A stretch of DNA of 64,000 nt from Trileptium ribeirensis (lineage: Eukaryota > Nematoda > Enoplea > Enoplida > Thoracostomopsidae): contig JASANE010028042.1 in NCBI GenBank assembly GCA_030248225.1, positions 1-64,000 of the forward strand, written 5' to 3'. This document shows, in pieces, positions 36,360 through 47,939 of the stretch (position 1 is the first letter of the stretch; each line of letters starts with the position of its first letter). The position numbers were made by a program, and so were the translations under genes. The notes beneath the pieces were generated by a model. It was not told the DNA's origin, made no database searches, and saw only the letters and a list, made by a program, of their open reading frames with translations.

Positions 36360-37512
36360 GAAACAAAGCCAGCGGGGTTTCTACTGGCGGCGCTAGAAGG
36401 AAAAGTGGCGAAAATGTGTTTTGTGTTTGTTTTTGTCATTCAGAACTCAATTTCGGATGGACGAATTCGATAATTTTTTATTTGACAGACAGCAAAAGAA
36501 TAAGGATATTCCTTAAATTGAACGGGAACAGCTCCCACCACATTTTCAGGGTTAAAATGGCAAACGGTTTTTTTGCTAAATTTGGCCATCGGGGTACCAG
36601 TCTTTCGCAGCCCGTCTCGCGACACAGGCTTCCCATCGAAAAACCGAGACCATCATCAGCTCATCGAGATCTACAACTTGGCAGACTATGACTTTGTTGT
36701 GTGACTCCTTGGGTCGCTGTGGGCCCGACCCTTTGCGAGAAATAGCGATTATTAAATTTTCGGCATATTGTTGCGTTTTTTACGGTGCAACGAGTACCCA
36801 TTAGGAAACCAAGCGCGCCCGGTACGATGGTTTTGCTCCCTAGAGCCCAACTTGATTATGTTATACCTCTTCATGGGGTTCCAATTGTTTTGAGGTCGAC
36901 GAACCCAATTTCCAAAATGTGGTGAGTTTCATTTTTTGGTTATGCACTGCGTGCAGGGCATCAATAATGATAAACCTTTAGGTATTTCTGAAGAACGCTG
37001 AATACAATGATTTGAATATATAGAGTCCAGGGTGCATAATTTATGGGTTTTCAGTGGGCTTGGGTCATGAACCCGATTTCCATAATATAGTCTGTCTTCA
37101 ATTGTTTCTTTACGTATTGCGTACACGACATCAAGAATTGTCTAAGTTTTCCGGTAGGTTGAATGGTTTGTGTATCGAGAGTCCAGCACGAGTCTTTTCA
37201 GACATTTTCAATGGGTTTAGGGTCAACGAACCCGATTTCCAGGAAGTAGTTGGTCTTCAGTAGCTTGGTAAATGGCATCAAAACTGGTCAATATTCAGGT
37301 CTACTGAATACAATGATTTGGCTATCTAGAGTCCAGCATAAATACTTAGTGCGTTGTCACTTGTTTTCGACACGTTAGTGTTGACCAGGTTTTAGGATTT
37401 CCAAAGGGTTCAATAAGAGGTTTTAAGGTGGTATATACATCAAACACAGCCTGTTACAGGTGATTAAACCACGCTATCTCCGTTTCACCCTCGGTTGCCA
37501 GTAACTAGTTAT
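36360..37512 (+). repeat. Dispersed repeat X, copy 2 (most complete)
   Basis: In MARK intron 1. Begins gaaacaaagccagcggggtt, a degraded form of the start seen at 44944 and 62601 (gaaac.gag.gagcgaa). It contains tcgcgacacaggcttcccat and ctacaacttggcagactatg, several ~150-bp sub-repeats with gggtttagggtcaacgaacc, and ends ccacgctatctccgtttcac. Start and end share GAGCGAGC-like inverted words in the better copies, suggesting short inverted termini. No long ORF. Confidence 0.78.
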
Positions 37513-37522
37513 AAGTATATAG

Positions 37523-38120
37523 GAGGGAGTGACCGGAATCCGGCGAAATTAGTGTTCCGGTTGCGGTTCCGGCAAAGGGGAAAAACCATACCGCAACCTA
37601 AATTCCGGTTTAAAAATTTTGTTTGAAATTTTCCACATCTTTGCTGCATCTGTGGTTCAAAAATATGTAATATAAATGTATATAATGATTAAGTTCCAAT
37701 ACAGCCAAGCAAAGGAAAACATTAACTCAGCAATTTGCCGTTTGAAACGTAAGTAGGGCACATAATTTCAGTAGGAATTTTTCATCTTAAGCTGCAGGAG
37801 TTTGACAACAAAACAAAGTCAGGTCGATGCTTGTAGTAGGTATATATTTCATACATTCAGAAGTCTGCAGGATATGTTCGAATTAGCTGGTCTAACTGGG
37901 TAACAGAATAACGATTACATAGAACTACTTAACCTAAGCTTGGCTAACCTAAATTGCGTCAAGCACCAGCCAGTGCGCTTGTAAACTTTGTAAATCAGTC
38001 TACATTAAAGCAAAGTAACTTTTTTTCAACGCAGACAGACACTGCGTTCTTGGCAATGAACTGTATTTAAAACTGCGAGCAAAGTCACTGTTTGTCTCAT
38101 TTACAGCGTTAATTCCGTTA
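37523..38120 (+). repeat. hAT-like non-autonomous element, truncated copy
   Basis: Starts agggagtgaccggaatccgg immediately after repeat X copy 2, and follows the 61303 copy to about 38120 (ctcatttacagcgttaattc). The second end is missing. Confidence 0.75.
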
Positions 38121-38483
38121 GTAACGAGGTTTTTAAATAGTGGTCGTATTGCATCAAATGGCTGCTACGAATGTTCCAAATTTAGGTACAAACCACGATC
38201 ATTGGGTTTATTCAAATGTATTGTGACTTGTGTATCCTTATTAATGGTCGTTGTATCTCTTAGATGTCCTTCTTTCCACACTCCATGAGTTTGCTTTAAA
38301 TTTTTTAATTTCTTATTATAAAGGCTGTTGATGTTGCTGAAACAAATTATTTCTCCAAACGTAAATGTGACTGATATGCGTTTTACATTATTCATAGATA
38401 CGGTTGTGGCTAAGCACTAGTGGGTTTGGCCACGTGATAGTAAGCTGCAAAGGTATTACCTCTGAGTAACCTTTTTGTTTCAG

Positions 38484-38537
38484 GTTGCTATCAAAATCAT
38501 CGACAAAACTCAACTGAACCCAAGCAGTTTGCAAAAA
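38484..38537 (+). CDS. MARK: MARK/PAR-1 kinase, VAIK exon
   Basis: 18 codons, VAIKIIDKTQLNPSSLQK, between tttcag and gtatgt. It carries the catalytic ATP-binding lysine (VAIK) of subdomain II and the MARK signature DKTQLN. It is phase 0 on both sides, matching the previous exon's end and the known exon structure of vertebrate MARK genes. The previous intron is 2510 bp. Confidence 0.97.
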
Positions 38538-40009
38538 GTATGTAATTCCGCTGTAATTCTATTTAATGACGTTAACTGGTTTCTCCAAAATTGGCGGCCT
38601 GGCATTTTTCGGTGCCCTCTAGCAAAAAAACTGGGTGCCGTGATTGGGACCCCTTTCAAAATTTTATTTCTCCCTCCCTGGCAAAATTTTGGCTCCCTCC
38701 GACAAGAACATCTCCAGTTAACATGAAGAGTTTACAAAATGTTTTACAAAAACATCTTCTGAAGTTAAAAAACTGAATTCTTGCAAAACTCGTATCTATC
38801 AATTTCAGTGAAGAGAAGTATTGCACGATGCCAGATTAACCGGTCCCTACAACTCCATGAGTAACATATTTGGGATCCTAATAATGTAATAATTGCCGAA
38901 CTATACAATATTGTGTTACAGTTTATTTCTTTATATTATTATATAGCAATAATGATATATTCAGCTCGCGAAACACGCATGCTATTTTTATTGTTCTCGT
39001 CAACTATGTATCGCCATCCTTGAGAAGGCACAAAAACATTATTATGCTAACCACTGTACTGCTGCGTCGAAGGTCCGTCTAGGCGACGCATATTGTGAAT
39101 ATAGTTGTCGTATTTAATTCAACAACAACGTATGTGTTTGGTTTTGGCGCAACAAAGTCAAAATCATGCCTTTGAGAACCGATCGGCACATGATTGTGTA
39201 TATATAGGTACCATATGTATAGCATTATACGGCTGTTCCACGCGTAACACGTACATAAAATATTATTTTATGGCGTTGAGTGTGGTATACGACTAAACTG
39301 TCAAATTATATCTGGGAACTATGCTTTCATAATAAGGTGACCTATCATGTTTCACAATAATGTTCTAGGATTTTAGATCCTTTTATCGTACACGTACGTT
39401 TTGTACAACACAACTTGTGTACGCATTATGATGAGCTGCACGTTTCAAATTTACCCGGACAAGGATGTACATGAACACAAACTAGTCTTTCTATGCATAT
39501 TATGTACACTCGCGCACGACGAATATATTCTAATTGCTGTTCGCAATGTTTTCACCGGCAAAGCTGCTTGGGTTTTATAATCTTGGTCTTTGTTGTTGCC
39601 TAGATTCGCTATTATTTATCGCTAAATGTATGTATTTATTACGGTATGGCTTGCAAATTAAATTCGGATTACTGTGGCAAAATTTTCGATTTATCGGCCG
39701 TTTGGACACTTACATAGATTGTTGACTGTTGCGCCGACAACTTAGCACATATTGCATAGCAATATTATTTTTGTTATACATGCACGCACATGCATTATTA
39801 TGTTAAGAAACAAATGTCGCCTTCCATCGAGCGACTAATCCTATGACGCGCTTGCTGTAGCGACTGATCGGTGCCGTATGCATTAATATGAATAAATATC
39901 AACATGTGTTTACGTAATTATCATAATGATGTGTTTAGGTTAATATAGTTCCAGCCATACATTTATTGTAAATTGGGTTTGCCGTATAGACGTTATCTGA
40001 ATCATGATA
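38538..40009. other. Intron sequence without recognised features
   Basis: First part of MARK intron 2. AT-rich; no repeat family identified by eye. Small ORFs (for example 38591-38776, 39534-39725) have no domains. Confidence 0.5.
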
Positions 40010-40175
40010 GGGTGTACGCGCCCTTGAAAATGTTTGAAAACTCTTGAATTGGAAAGTTACCCTTGAAAACCCTTGAATTTGACTAAAATCCTTGAAAACC
40101 CTTGAATTTGACTAAAATCCTTGAAAACCCTTGAATTTGACTAAAATCCTTGAAAACCCTTGAATTTGGGTCTGT
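40010..40175 (+). repeat. 29-bp tandem repeat, probable hAT-type element end
   Basis: Unit ccttgaaaacccttgaattt plus gactaaaat, about 3.7 copies at 40064-40168, preceded by tagggtgtacgcgcccttga. TAGGGTGT followed by CCTTGAAAA repeats resembles termini of some hAT elements (CAGGGTGT...). No opposite end was found, so this is a fragment at best. Confidence 0.6.
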
Positions 40176-40448
40176 GTGTTTTTGTTAAGAGATTTTGATA
40201 AGAATACCTCAAAAAGTTGCAAAAAATTTTGGCGCTTCGCGCCGGTTTAACACTCATTTCATCTTTACAGCTTAAATTTGCCACAAAATTTCTTTGTAAA
40301 ATTTATTTCTGCATTGCCTTTCCGTTCTCGACTAGTGATTGTGAAACCCACACAACAACATGCAGCATCCCGATTCATACCACAGACTGTCCGTAGTGCT
40401 ATGAAACATTGGAAAAAATAATATTAATCTACTAACTGAAACAAGAAA

Positions 40449-40511
40449 AGCCTGGCAAGAAAAGGTGATTACACTAATATGATGTGTGTAACCACCTTGT
40501 CCTGCCAGGTT
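40449..40511. repeat. Long near-perfect hairpin
   Basis: agcctggcaagaaaaggtga (arm from 40449) pairs with gtgtaaccaccttgtcctgc (within 40485-40511), giving a ~26-bp stem with a few mismatches and a ~10-base loop. It could be a MITE core or a transcribed hairpin; no further evidence. Confidence 0.75.
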
Positions 40512-40835
40512 TTTTGTATCAGATTTTATAATAGCTCCTTATTTGTAATCGTAGCTTGACTTCTTCATACCAAGCGGTTTGGATGAACTATAAACTGTAT
40601 CCTGATTTGGCTGAGTCATTGTGGATGGTTTGCAAGACCAAGTGCTGGTTTCGCAAATGCATTTTTCAAGTAGTTCCTTGAAATTTTTGAGCGTTTGGGA
40701 TTAATTTGCCGCACCAACACTAGTTAAGTTTTCGGTAATTCAAACATCGAGCATAACTTCAGATTACGTACAGTACAAAATAAATAGCTTTAGCACTCGC
40801 TAAAAATTTTAAAAACACGTAGCAATTTTTTTTAC

Positions 40836-40878
40836 ATTTTCATTGGATAAAATTTTATAAATTTTATCCAATGAAAAT
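40836..40878. repeat. Perfect 18-bp inverted repeat
   Basis: attttcattggataaaat, a 7-base spacer (tttataa), then its exact reverse complement. AT-rich cruciform-capable site in MARK intron 2. Confidence 0.9.
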
Positions 40879-42096
40879 ATTTTATAAAGCGATTTTATAA
40901 AATGCTTACGTAACTGCAAGATGCTCATCAGCTATTCGCAGCACTCATTGCACCTAAGTAAGGACACAGTTTACGTTGCAGTACTATAGGTAATCTTAAG
41001 CAATAATTACTGTACCAATGATCCTGCTTCACCAAACTTATAAAACTAATATGTGGTATTTAACGACTGATTGCAATAAATTATAGACATGCATCAAGGG
41101 AAATTTAAGATATTTTGGCCCTGCACAGCAAACTTTAGGGATTTTTTTGCCTAAACAATAAATTAAAAACTCACATGATTATTCCAACAAATAAAAACAC
41201 GACATATTTTAGCCGTGATGGAAAGTGTCTAGTGGGATTTGGGGTACATAAACTAGGGGGAGCATTTTTCAAAATTATAGCTCAGGAAGTGGGTGGGCAT
41301 TTTTATAGTTTTCGGCGCAATTTCCAAAATCCAGCGAACCAGTTATTAACAAATGTTTGCGTAATTTAGTAAAATTGCTAGGTTTAGATTAGGATTTCTG
41401 GAAAAATACTGTCAACATTTTTACCTAAGTTGGGCGGTTTCACCTGAAGGAAGAAAAAATTGGCAGCAGGTATTGAACCCGATGAGCCAGATGTTTTGTC
41501 TCTAGTCACGAACTATTATCACACATGTTTTACCAAGGGAAAACTCTAGGCGCATAGCTTTTTAGCTTTCCCAGTTTGGCGAAGGAAGCAGATGCAGGCA
41601 GAGAAATGACAAAAATTTTAAGCATTTACAAAAAGTTTAGTGATTATACGCTGCTGTTCTACGACGTAATTATTATGCTAGAGCTAAAATAATGTATTAA
41701 ACATCAAAATTGCAGTTTTGAAGCTGAAATGTGCTTGTAATAATTATTTCATTTTTTGAGAGTTTTAGCTGAGTCCGAATATGCTTGTGGTTTAATAACA
41801 TGAAGTGTAGTAAAGATCGTAACAGTTGGTTGGCTTTACGACTTTATGGGCTTGCTTATCTGAACCCATGACAGTATCGCAAACACCGATACTTGGTTGG
41901 ATAATTCTTGACAGATACGTTCTTAAATGAACGCCTTTGTTTATTGTTGATGTCCGAAAATTTTTTCTAAAGCTTTTTGGGTATGATTAGACAACGCCAT
42001 GCGATTTATGGTAGCACGCTTCATCGTTATGTAGCTTTTTGAAACCTAATGCGTCATTTATAACATATGTTATTAGCGGATTTTTATTCATTTCAG
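40879..42096. other. Intron sequence without recognised features
   Basis: Rest of MARK intron 2. A reverse-strand B-box-like word (gggttcaatacctgctgcc, near 41470) without a full tRNA fold is the only item seen. Confidence 0.5.
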
Positions 42097-42145
42097 CTGT
42101 TCCGCGAGGTGAGGATAATGAAGCTGCTGAATCATCCGAATATAG
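42097..42145 (+). CDS. MARK: MARK/PAR-1 kinase, C-helix exon
   Basis: 49 nt, LFREVRIMKLLNHPNI plus one base of a Val codon, between tttcag and gtaata. It contains the C-helix glutamate (FREV) that pairs with the VAIK lysine, and HPNI of subdomain IV. It ends in phase 1; the next exon supplies the two remaining bases (g|tt). Length and phase match the equivalent vertebrate MARK exon. The preceding intron is 3559 bp. Confidence 0.97.
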
Positions 42146-42369
42146 GTAATAAGATTATAGCTATTAACTGCTATCGAATATAGGTAACGAAATATTAGCT
42201 GTTAATTGCTGTTTTGTTATAATGTGGCTATCACTGATCGGACAAGTCTTTATAATTAATCTTGACTCCCACTGGTCATCCCAATCTATCGGATACTACG
42301 TCATCGAATTAGACAACACCAGGATCGATCTGGCCAGTTCAGAGCCTTCAGATAAGTGAGTGGGATCCC

Positions 42370-42540
42370 ACGTTCATTCTCAGTGGTATTTAAATGTGTG
42401 GAGACAAAATTTTATTCTGTATGCTAAGTATATCCGTATTTTCATATACTTTTACTGTCGCTCAAATATCTCCAGACTATAAAACAGTGTTTTAGCATTA
42501 GAAATAGTAGTATTAATATTTAAAATATTTTGTTGAAAAC
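42370..42540 (+). repeat. Diverged copy of the TTAA-flanked MITE core
   Basis: The order cgttcattctcagtgg, tattttcatatacttttact and gttttagcattagaaatagt parallels 59600-59790. Strongly diverged and lacking both termini. Confidence 0.45.
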
Positions 42541-44721
42541 CTGACTTTAAAGGCATTAATACTCATTAAAATAAATAAAGGCGTTTTTCCATTTGGCACA
42601 AACTTTGGCGTATCACGTGCATATGCTTACTTGGCTTACCTACAAAGTGTCCCGTGAGTAATTCTTCAGTATTAAAGCGACCTTTCACGCCAAATAATAA
42701 CTAGTAGCTTGTATTATCGCCGAGGTATTGAGTTCAGAGCGTTGAATATGTAATTTGGGGCGATATGCATAGCTATATTGAGCATTAAATTACAAACTAA
42801 GCCATCGGATATCAGCCACATTGCGGGAATAGTTGAGAAGATATGGGGGTTATTGCGCTCGCAATTTTTATAATCGCACATAATGAGACGAAAAAACGTT
42901 CAAGGGATTTCCGTTTTTTTGTGTTTTGAGTTCTATGGGCCTATTTAACAACACTTTTTAAACTAACCCTGCAGTACAGACTTATAATTGGTTTTACAAA
43001 ATGAGCCCAATTTCACTCTGATATCTACTATAAATACGATAAGTAACGTGATTTGTGGACCCCCTCACGACTCGAGTCCTTTAGCTGGCTTTTTAGGAGG
43101 ATGTCGGGCTTCGTGCTTAACTAAAAGGCACAAATAGAGATTTAAAGCATTTGAAAGCTCGTAATTTATACGAAGTTGAGTTATGCCCGTCAACCAAAAA
43201 ACGTAGAAACGGACGCTGTCGAAATTTACCGCTCTGGCCAATGAGAATAATTCTTCGCTTCGCTCGTTTCACTCATTCTGACTTTAAACATATCTAAAAG
43301 CATTTTAGTATGCAGGTACTCTCATAATATATAACCTAGGGTTTTGGTGAATAACACTAACCTAAATGCGATCCTGGGCGCCTCCACAATCAATGGACTT
43401 TTCTAGTCGAAACCGCACAGGTGCCTGGGCGCCCAGACAACGGTCAGGGAATGTGTCATCCAACCAACGGAGCACAACCATCGCAAAATGAGAAGCGCGC
43501 CATCACGCATAAAGGACCCAAATGAGTAAAAAAAGGCCTACTAGATAAGAACTATACGAAAACGTTCATACTTCCATAACCCATGAAATTGGTTATGGGT
43601 GCTGCTGTGCTTATTTTGTTAAGCGAGAGACGTTCTTTATAGCGTGTTATGGTGATTACCTATATTATATGCAGTTATAGGAAAGAGACCCGAAATATAT
43701 CGCTATATAACCAGGTGATTATACGGGATTTTTGCCTCTTTCTGTAGTGCGGAAGAATCTGTGTGTAGCTGCATTGCGACGCGTTAATGCTGCGGTCACC
43801 TATGTTGTAAGATTATGTAAAATAGGTGCATGAGACCAGAAATAGACAAAGCAGCCGCATCTCCGTAATCATGCTTAGGCTAAGCCATGACACTAAGATC
43901 GACGCGCTTCCCTACAAGACACTATACAGCTGTAGCTCTAATAAAGCCGTATAACTAGAAGGGTTTTGGCCTTAGTTACCCAGGAATTTGGTGTACGTGG
44001 TTGATTTTGGCATCAAGGATAGCTTTGGAAAGTATTCGAACGGTGTCTAATATGCAACAATGCGGCCACCTGTTCCTGAGATACCGGAATTGTTCGTTAG
44101 ATTTGTTTTTCTCATTTTTTATCCAATACTATCCTGTTATCGCTATTGTCTGATAGTGTTAGCCTGGTGACGCGGAACTTTGCCTTTTTTTGATATTCCA
44201 AACCCGACACGTTTTATGGCAACAACTCTCATTTTTGTATAATTTCGGTAAAAAGCTTGACTTGGGATTTTTCGTGGTGCACTAATTTTTCTTGTTTTTT
44301 TAATTAATGTTTAATTCTGAGTGTACGAGCGTAGCGAAGAATACTCACCGGCTAGAGTGTTGTTTTTTGGGGGTGACACGCATAACTGAACTTCGGCAGT
44401 GCAGATTCACCTGCGCGATAGGTCATACAAAAGATTAAAATCTCTTGTGCCATTTAGTTAGACGCAAAAAAGATTCCAACTCCATCGGGTTGTAAAAGTG
44501 GGCCAAATGTGTTTGGCTCGGGCCAAAACAGGATCCGACAAAATACGTTATGGTTGTATGTCGACAGCTTGTGAAGATATCTTAGCCAAATTAGGCTGTA
44601 GACACGCATCGGTAACAACTACGAAAAGCAGATCACTGGTTGTCTAATATAAACGTTGTAATACATTATTGTAATTATCTTATTTTTCATTATATTGCAC
44701 ATTTCCCTTATTTGTTTATAG
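42541..44721. other. Intron sequence without recognised features
   Basis: Rest of MARK intron 3. Contains short GC-richer patches (43360-43460) and scattered gcgaagcg words, but no gene, RNA or repeat I can define. Confidence 0.5.
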
Positions 44722-44787
44722 TTCGATTATATCAAGTCATCGAAACCGATAACACTCTCTATTTGGTCATGGAATATGCAAGCGGGG
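44722..44787 (+). CDS. MARK: MARK/PAR-1 kinase, hinge exon
   Basis: 66 nt. The first two bases complete Val; then RLYQVIETDNTLYLVMEYAS and a Gly, plus one base of the next Gly. MEYASGG is the kinase hinge that contacts adenine and the start of subdomain V, and is a MARK-family signature. Acceptor tttatag, donor gtaagc. Phase 1 on both sides, consistent with neighbours. The following intron, 44788-61000, is 16.2 kb and holds most mobile elements of the window. Confidence 0.96.
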
Positions 44788-44943
44788 GTAAGCGTAATGC
44801 GTAAATTCTTTAACATATGAACATGTTTAGCTGTATATATAACATACCAGTGAGCGCTCGGAGAAACGCGAAGTGTATGTATTGTTAATAAAGAAATGGC
44901 GCGTTTTAACATATTATAAATTTTAAATTATTTTGTAATTATT

Positions 44944-45187
44944 GAAACATAGCGAGCGAACAAGTGGAGTTTCCACTGAGAACGCTAGGGGGAAAATTGA
45001 TAGATGATTGGTTTCGATGGGTTTTCGGTCGACGACGTTATAAGGTTTTGAATGAATACAGGGTTATTGAGATTTTAGGGTGGTATCTACATCAAACACA
45101 GTCTGTTAAGGTAATAAAACTCATTGATAATTTAAAAATGAAACCACGCTCGCTCCGTTTTACCGTCGCTTGCGAGATACTAGTTAT
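44944..45187 (+). repeat. Dispersed repeat X, copy 3 (internal deletion)
   Basis: Has the X start (gaaacatagcgagcgaacaa) and the X end (gaaaccacgctcgctccgtt, then gcttgcgagatactagttat) but lacks most of the middle. Start and end contain the inverted words gcgagcg and cgctcgc. Looks like a deletion derivative, as non-autonomous elements often are. Confidence 0.75.
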
Positions 45188-45832
45188 GGCCGTGATCGGT
45201 CGTTCCAACCTATTTCATCAGTGAAAATTTTTTTTCTCACGCGGCGACCCGCTGGCCATTTCTTACATAATTCGACTTCGAATAATTGTCGACGAGCTAA
45301 ACGAGTAGTGGCCCCCCTCGCATCGTGGCAGTCTTTCCGACAGTTATTGTTGTTGCTTGCAGTTTCGTTATCATCGTCAGATTCTTAAGGTTACATGTGT
45401 ATTGTTGGCTTTAATGCAGTTGACTAGTTTGGTCATATTTCGTGCACGGGATCTACTGCATAATCGACGGCTATGGCTGGCGAATAGTTCTCTATCATCG
45501 ATAAAAATCAATCCTTCAGGGGAGTACTTTGAGTGGAATAATTCCGTGATGGTCGTCGTGGGGTTCTGCACACTCTCGATGTTGAACGAGTTTCGTCAGG
45601 GGATAACAAAGTAACTTTGCTTTATGCTTTTTCAAGTGGGACATTCGTTCGGTTCTCGTCTGTGTACGAGGATATAGATGCTTCTGGTGAAGATACAGTC
45701 GAATGGGGGGTCGGTGTTAAATCGTTCAAGGGTTGAGGAGTCGACTTCTACCAGGAAGCCAACGAGGTAAGTAATACGCGTAATGATGTGGTAATTTACA
45801 CTTATAGACACAGTATCCCAATACGATGATAC
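45188..45832. other. Intron sequence with undefined ORFs
   Basis: Moderately GC-rich. ORFs on both strands (45357-45614 +, 45571-45377 -, 45877-45632 -) have no domain I recognise. Possibly a decayed mobile-element coding region, but not supported. Confidence 0.35.
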
Positions 45833-46973
45833 CAGGGAATAACCGGAGCCGAAATTTACCGGAACCGGAACCAGCAACCGGAACCGTCCATTTAAACCGG
45901 AACCGGAACCTGGTCTTCGAAATCTTTATTTAGTAATACAGATGACGGAAGAAATGAATTCATAGTGGATTTAAAATGCATTAAAAATAACTTTTACATT
46001 AAACTTAATGTATTGCGATGGTTTTATTGCCTTTCTGAAACTTCAAAGACTGAGGAAGCTAATAATATTTATTTATCGATCAAATATGTCGGTTTTTGGA
46101 CATTCAGAGCACAAAATGTCTTCCACTATGCACCATTGCGTATACTGCGTCAAATCGAATGTGCTTACAAAGCTTGGAGCGTAGAATACACACTTTCGCT
46201 CTGTCTCCAGTCGCCTCCCTTTACTACACATACGTTTGTTGCATGTTCTTCTGTAGGAAACTTAAAATTATTGGTTTTCTAAGAGAAAATAATAGATAGA
46301 AGGTAATTTTCTGATCAGTGGTCAGAGACACTGTTTAGGCTAGCGTTGGACAAACAGTGTCCGTCAGTTAGATCATAATGATGATAACTTTCTAATCAGA
46401 ATGCTATAAATGAGAGACACTGATACTGCTCGCATAGTTTCAATAAATACAGTTCATTGCCAAGAAAGCAGTTTCTAGCTGCGTTGCAGATAATGTTAGT
46501 TTACTTCAATTTAGACTGATTTACCAAGATTACAAGCGCACTGGCGGGTGCTTGACGCAATTTACGTTAGCCAAGCATACACTAAGTAATTCTGCGTAAG
46601 TCATACTCTGTTACCGAGTTGGACCGATTTAATTCAAACGTATCACACAGACTTCTGGATGTGTAAAATAGCTGCTACAAGCATCGACCTGGCTTTGATT
46701 TAACAAACTCATGCAGGTTATTATGAAAAATTCCTGCTCAAATTATGTGCCCTACTTACGTTTCACAATACAAATTGGTTAGTTAATCTTTTCTTTTGCT
46801 TGGTTAATATACTACATATGTTTGGATTACAGGATGAAGCAAAAACGTGGAAAATTTCATACAAAATTTTTAAACCGGAATTCCGGTTCCGGTATGGTTT
46901 TTGCCCTTTGCCGGAACCGCAACCGGAACACGATTTTCGCCGGAACCGGAACCGGAATTCCGGTTACTCCCTG
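45833..46973 (-). mobile_element. Non-autonomous hAT-type element, complete
   Basis: A 1141-bp element with termini CAGGGAATAACCGGAGCC at the left and, inverted, CAGGGAGTAACCGGAATTCC at the right. It is flanked by a perfect 8-bp duplication, gatgatac, at 45825-45832 and 46974-46981. CAGGG-type ends with 8-bp duplications define the hAT superfamily. Both ends are made of repeated CCGGAA words. There is no transposase gene, so it would depend on one elsewhere. Truncated relatives lie at 33309, 37523 and 32198, and a second near-complete copy at 61303. Confidence 0.9.
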
Positions 46974-46981
46974 GATGATAC

Positions 46982-47939
46982 GTATCGCAATAATTTCGGT
47001 TCGCAAAATGAAATATCGGGGCGACATTTACAAGCTCTTATATTTAAGACTTTAATATGGGAAGAAGATACGTGTGCGGCATACTCATGCAATTTGTAAT
47101 TTCATAAGTGTTCGCGTAGCAGGTACATTCCATCCAGTATTGTATATGCGAAAGTAAGGTCGTACATCATTAGTATCCAGCAAGGGCAACTGCAAGATAA
47201 ATCCAAATCGAAATGTATTCAAATTAACATTAACTACGGACAAAACACGGCCGAACTGGTATGCTAAATTGGGTTCGCTTGCTAAAATGGAGTGCTAAAT
47301 TCGTGGATCCATATCAAATAGGTGTCTCTACATAAGGGTATCACCTACAGTCACGTCAATTCTTCACTCAATATGGATTGTATAATAGCTTGAACAGACG
47401 CTCGAATATTAGCGCGGACTGTATGGGTAAGCAATAGAAGGTGGTCCCTTGGGAATGCCAGTGTTAATAACATTATCATAACTACCATCATCGTTACTAA
47501 ACTCTACCTCATATACAAATGCGCACTTGTCTCTTCGGCTCCGTCGCTGGTAAAAAATCACTAACTCGCGGACTTATATCTTCGGCTGCGTCAACTGGTA
47601 AATCATTATGACAAACATCAAAATCTTAAACATAATCATCGACAACTTCACATAATCCGATAACAGAACATCCAACATTTTTCACTACAATAGTTCGTTC
47701 GCTCCAGGTACTTGCTGAACCAGAATAGTTATTCGTTCGATTGATCGATCAAAAGTTCATTTCGAGCGCGATATTCGCTTCACTCGCCTTGATTTTCTCT
47801 ACATGTTATCTTGTTTTTGTGTTTTTGAACTTTGGTACTATTTACACTCTGTTGCTGCATAACGCCGTTTCATGGATTGGGTCTATGTCTCATTTGGTTG
47901 TAATTGCTCCGTAATGGGGTCTACATGTTGGTCCGTCTG
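46982..47939. other. Intron sequence without recognised features
   Basis: No gene or repeat defined. It lies downstream, on the - strand, of the gag pseudogene, so decayed pol sequence could be present, but I see no protease, RT or integrase motif. Confidence 0.45.

Noticed and set aside
41455..41530. Possible - strand tRNA (gggttcaatacctgctgcc as B box)
   Set aside because: Only the T-arm looks tRNA-like; no D-arm or acceptor pairing found.
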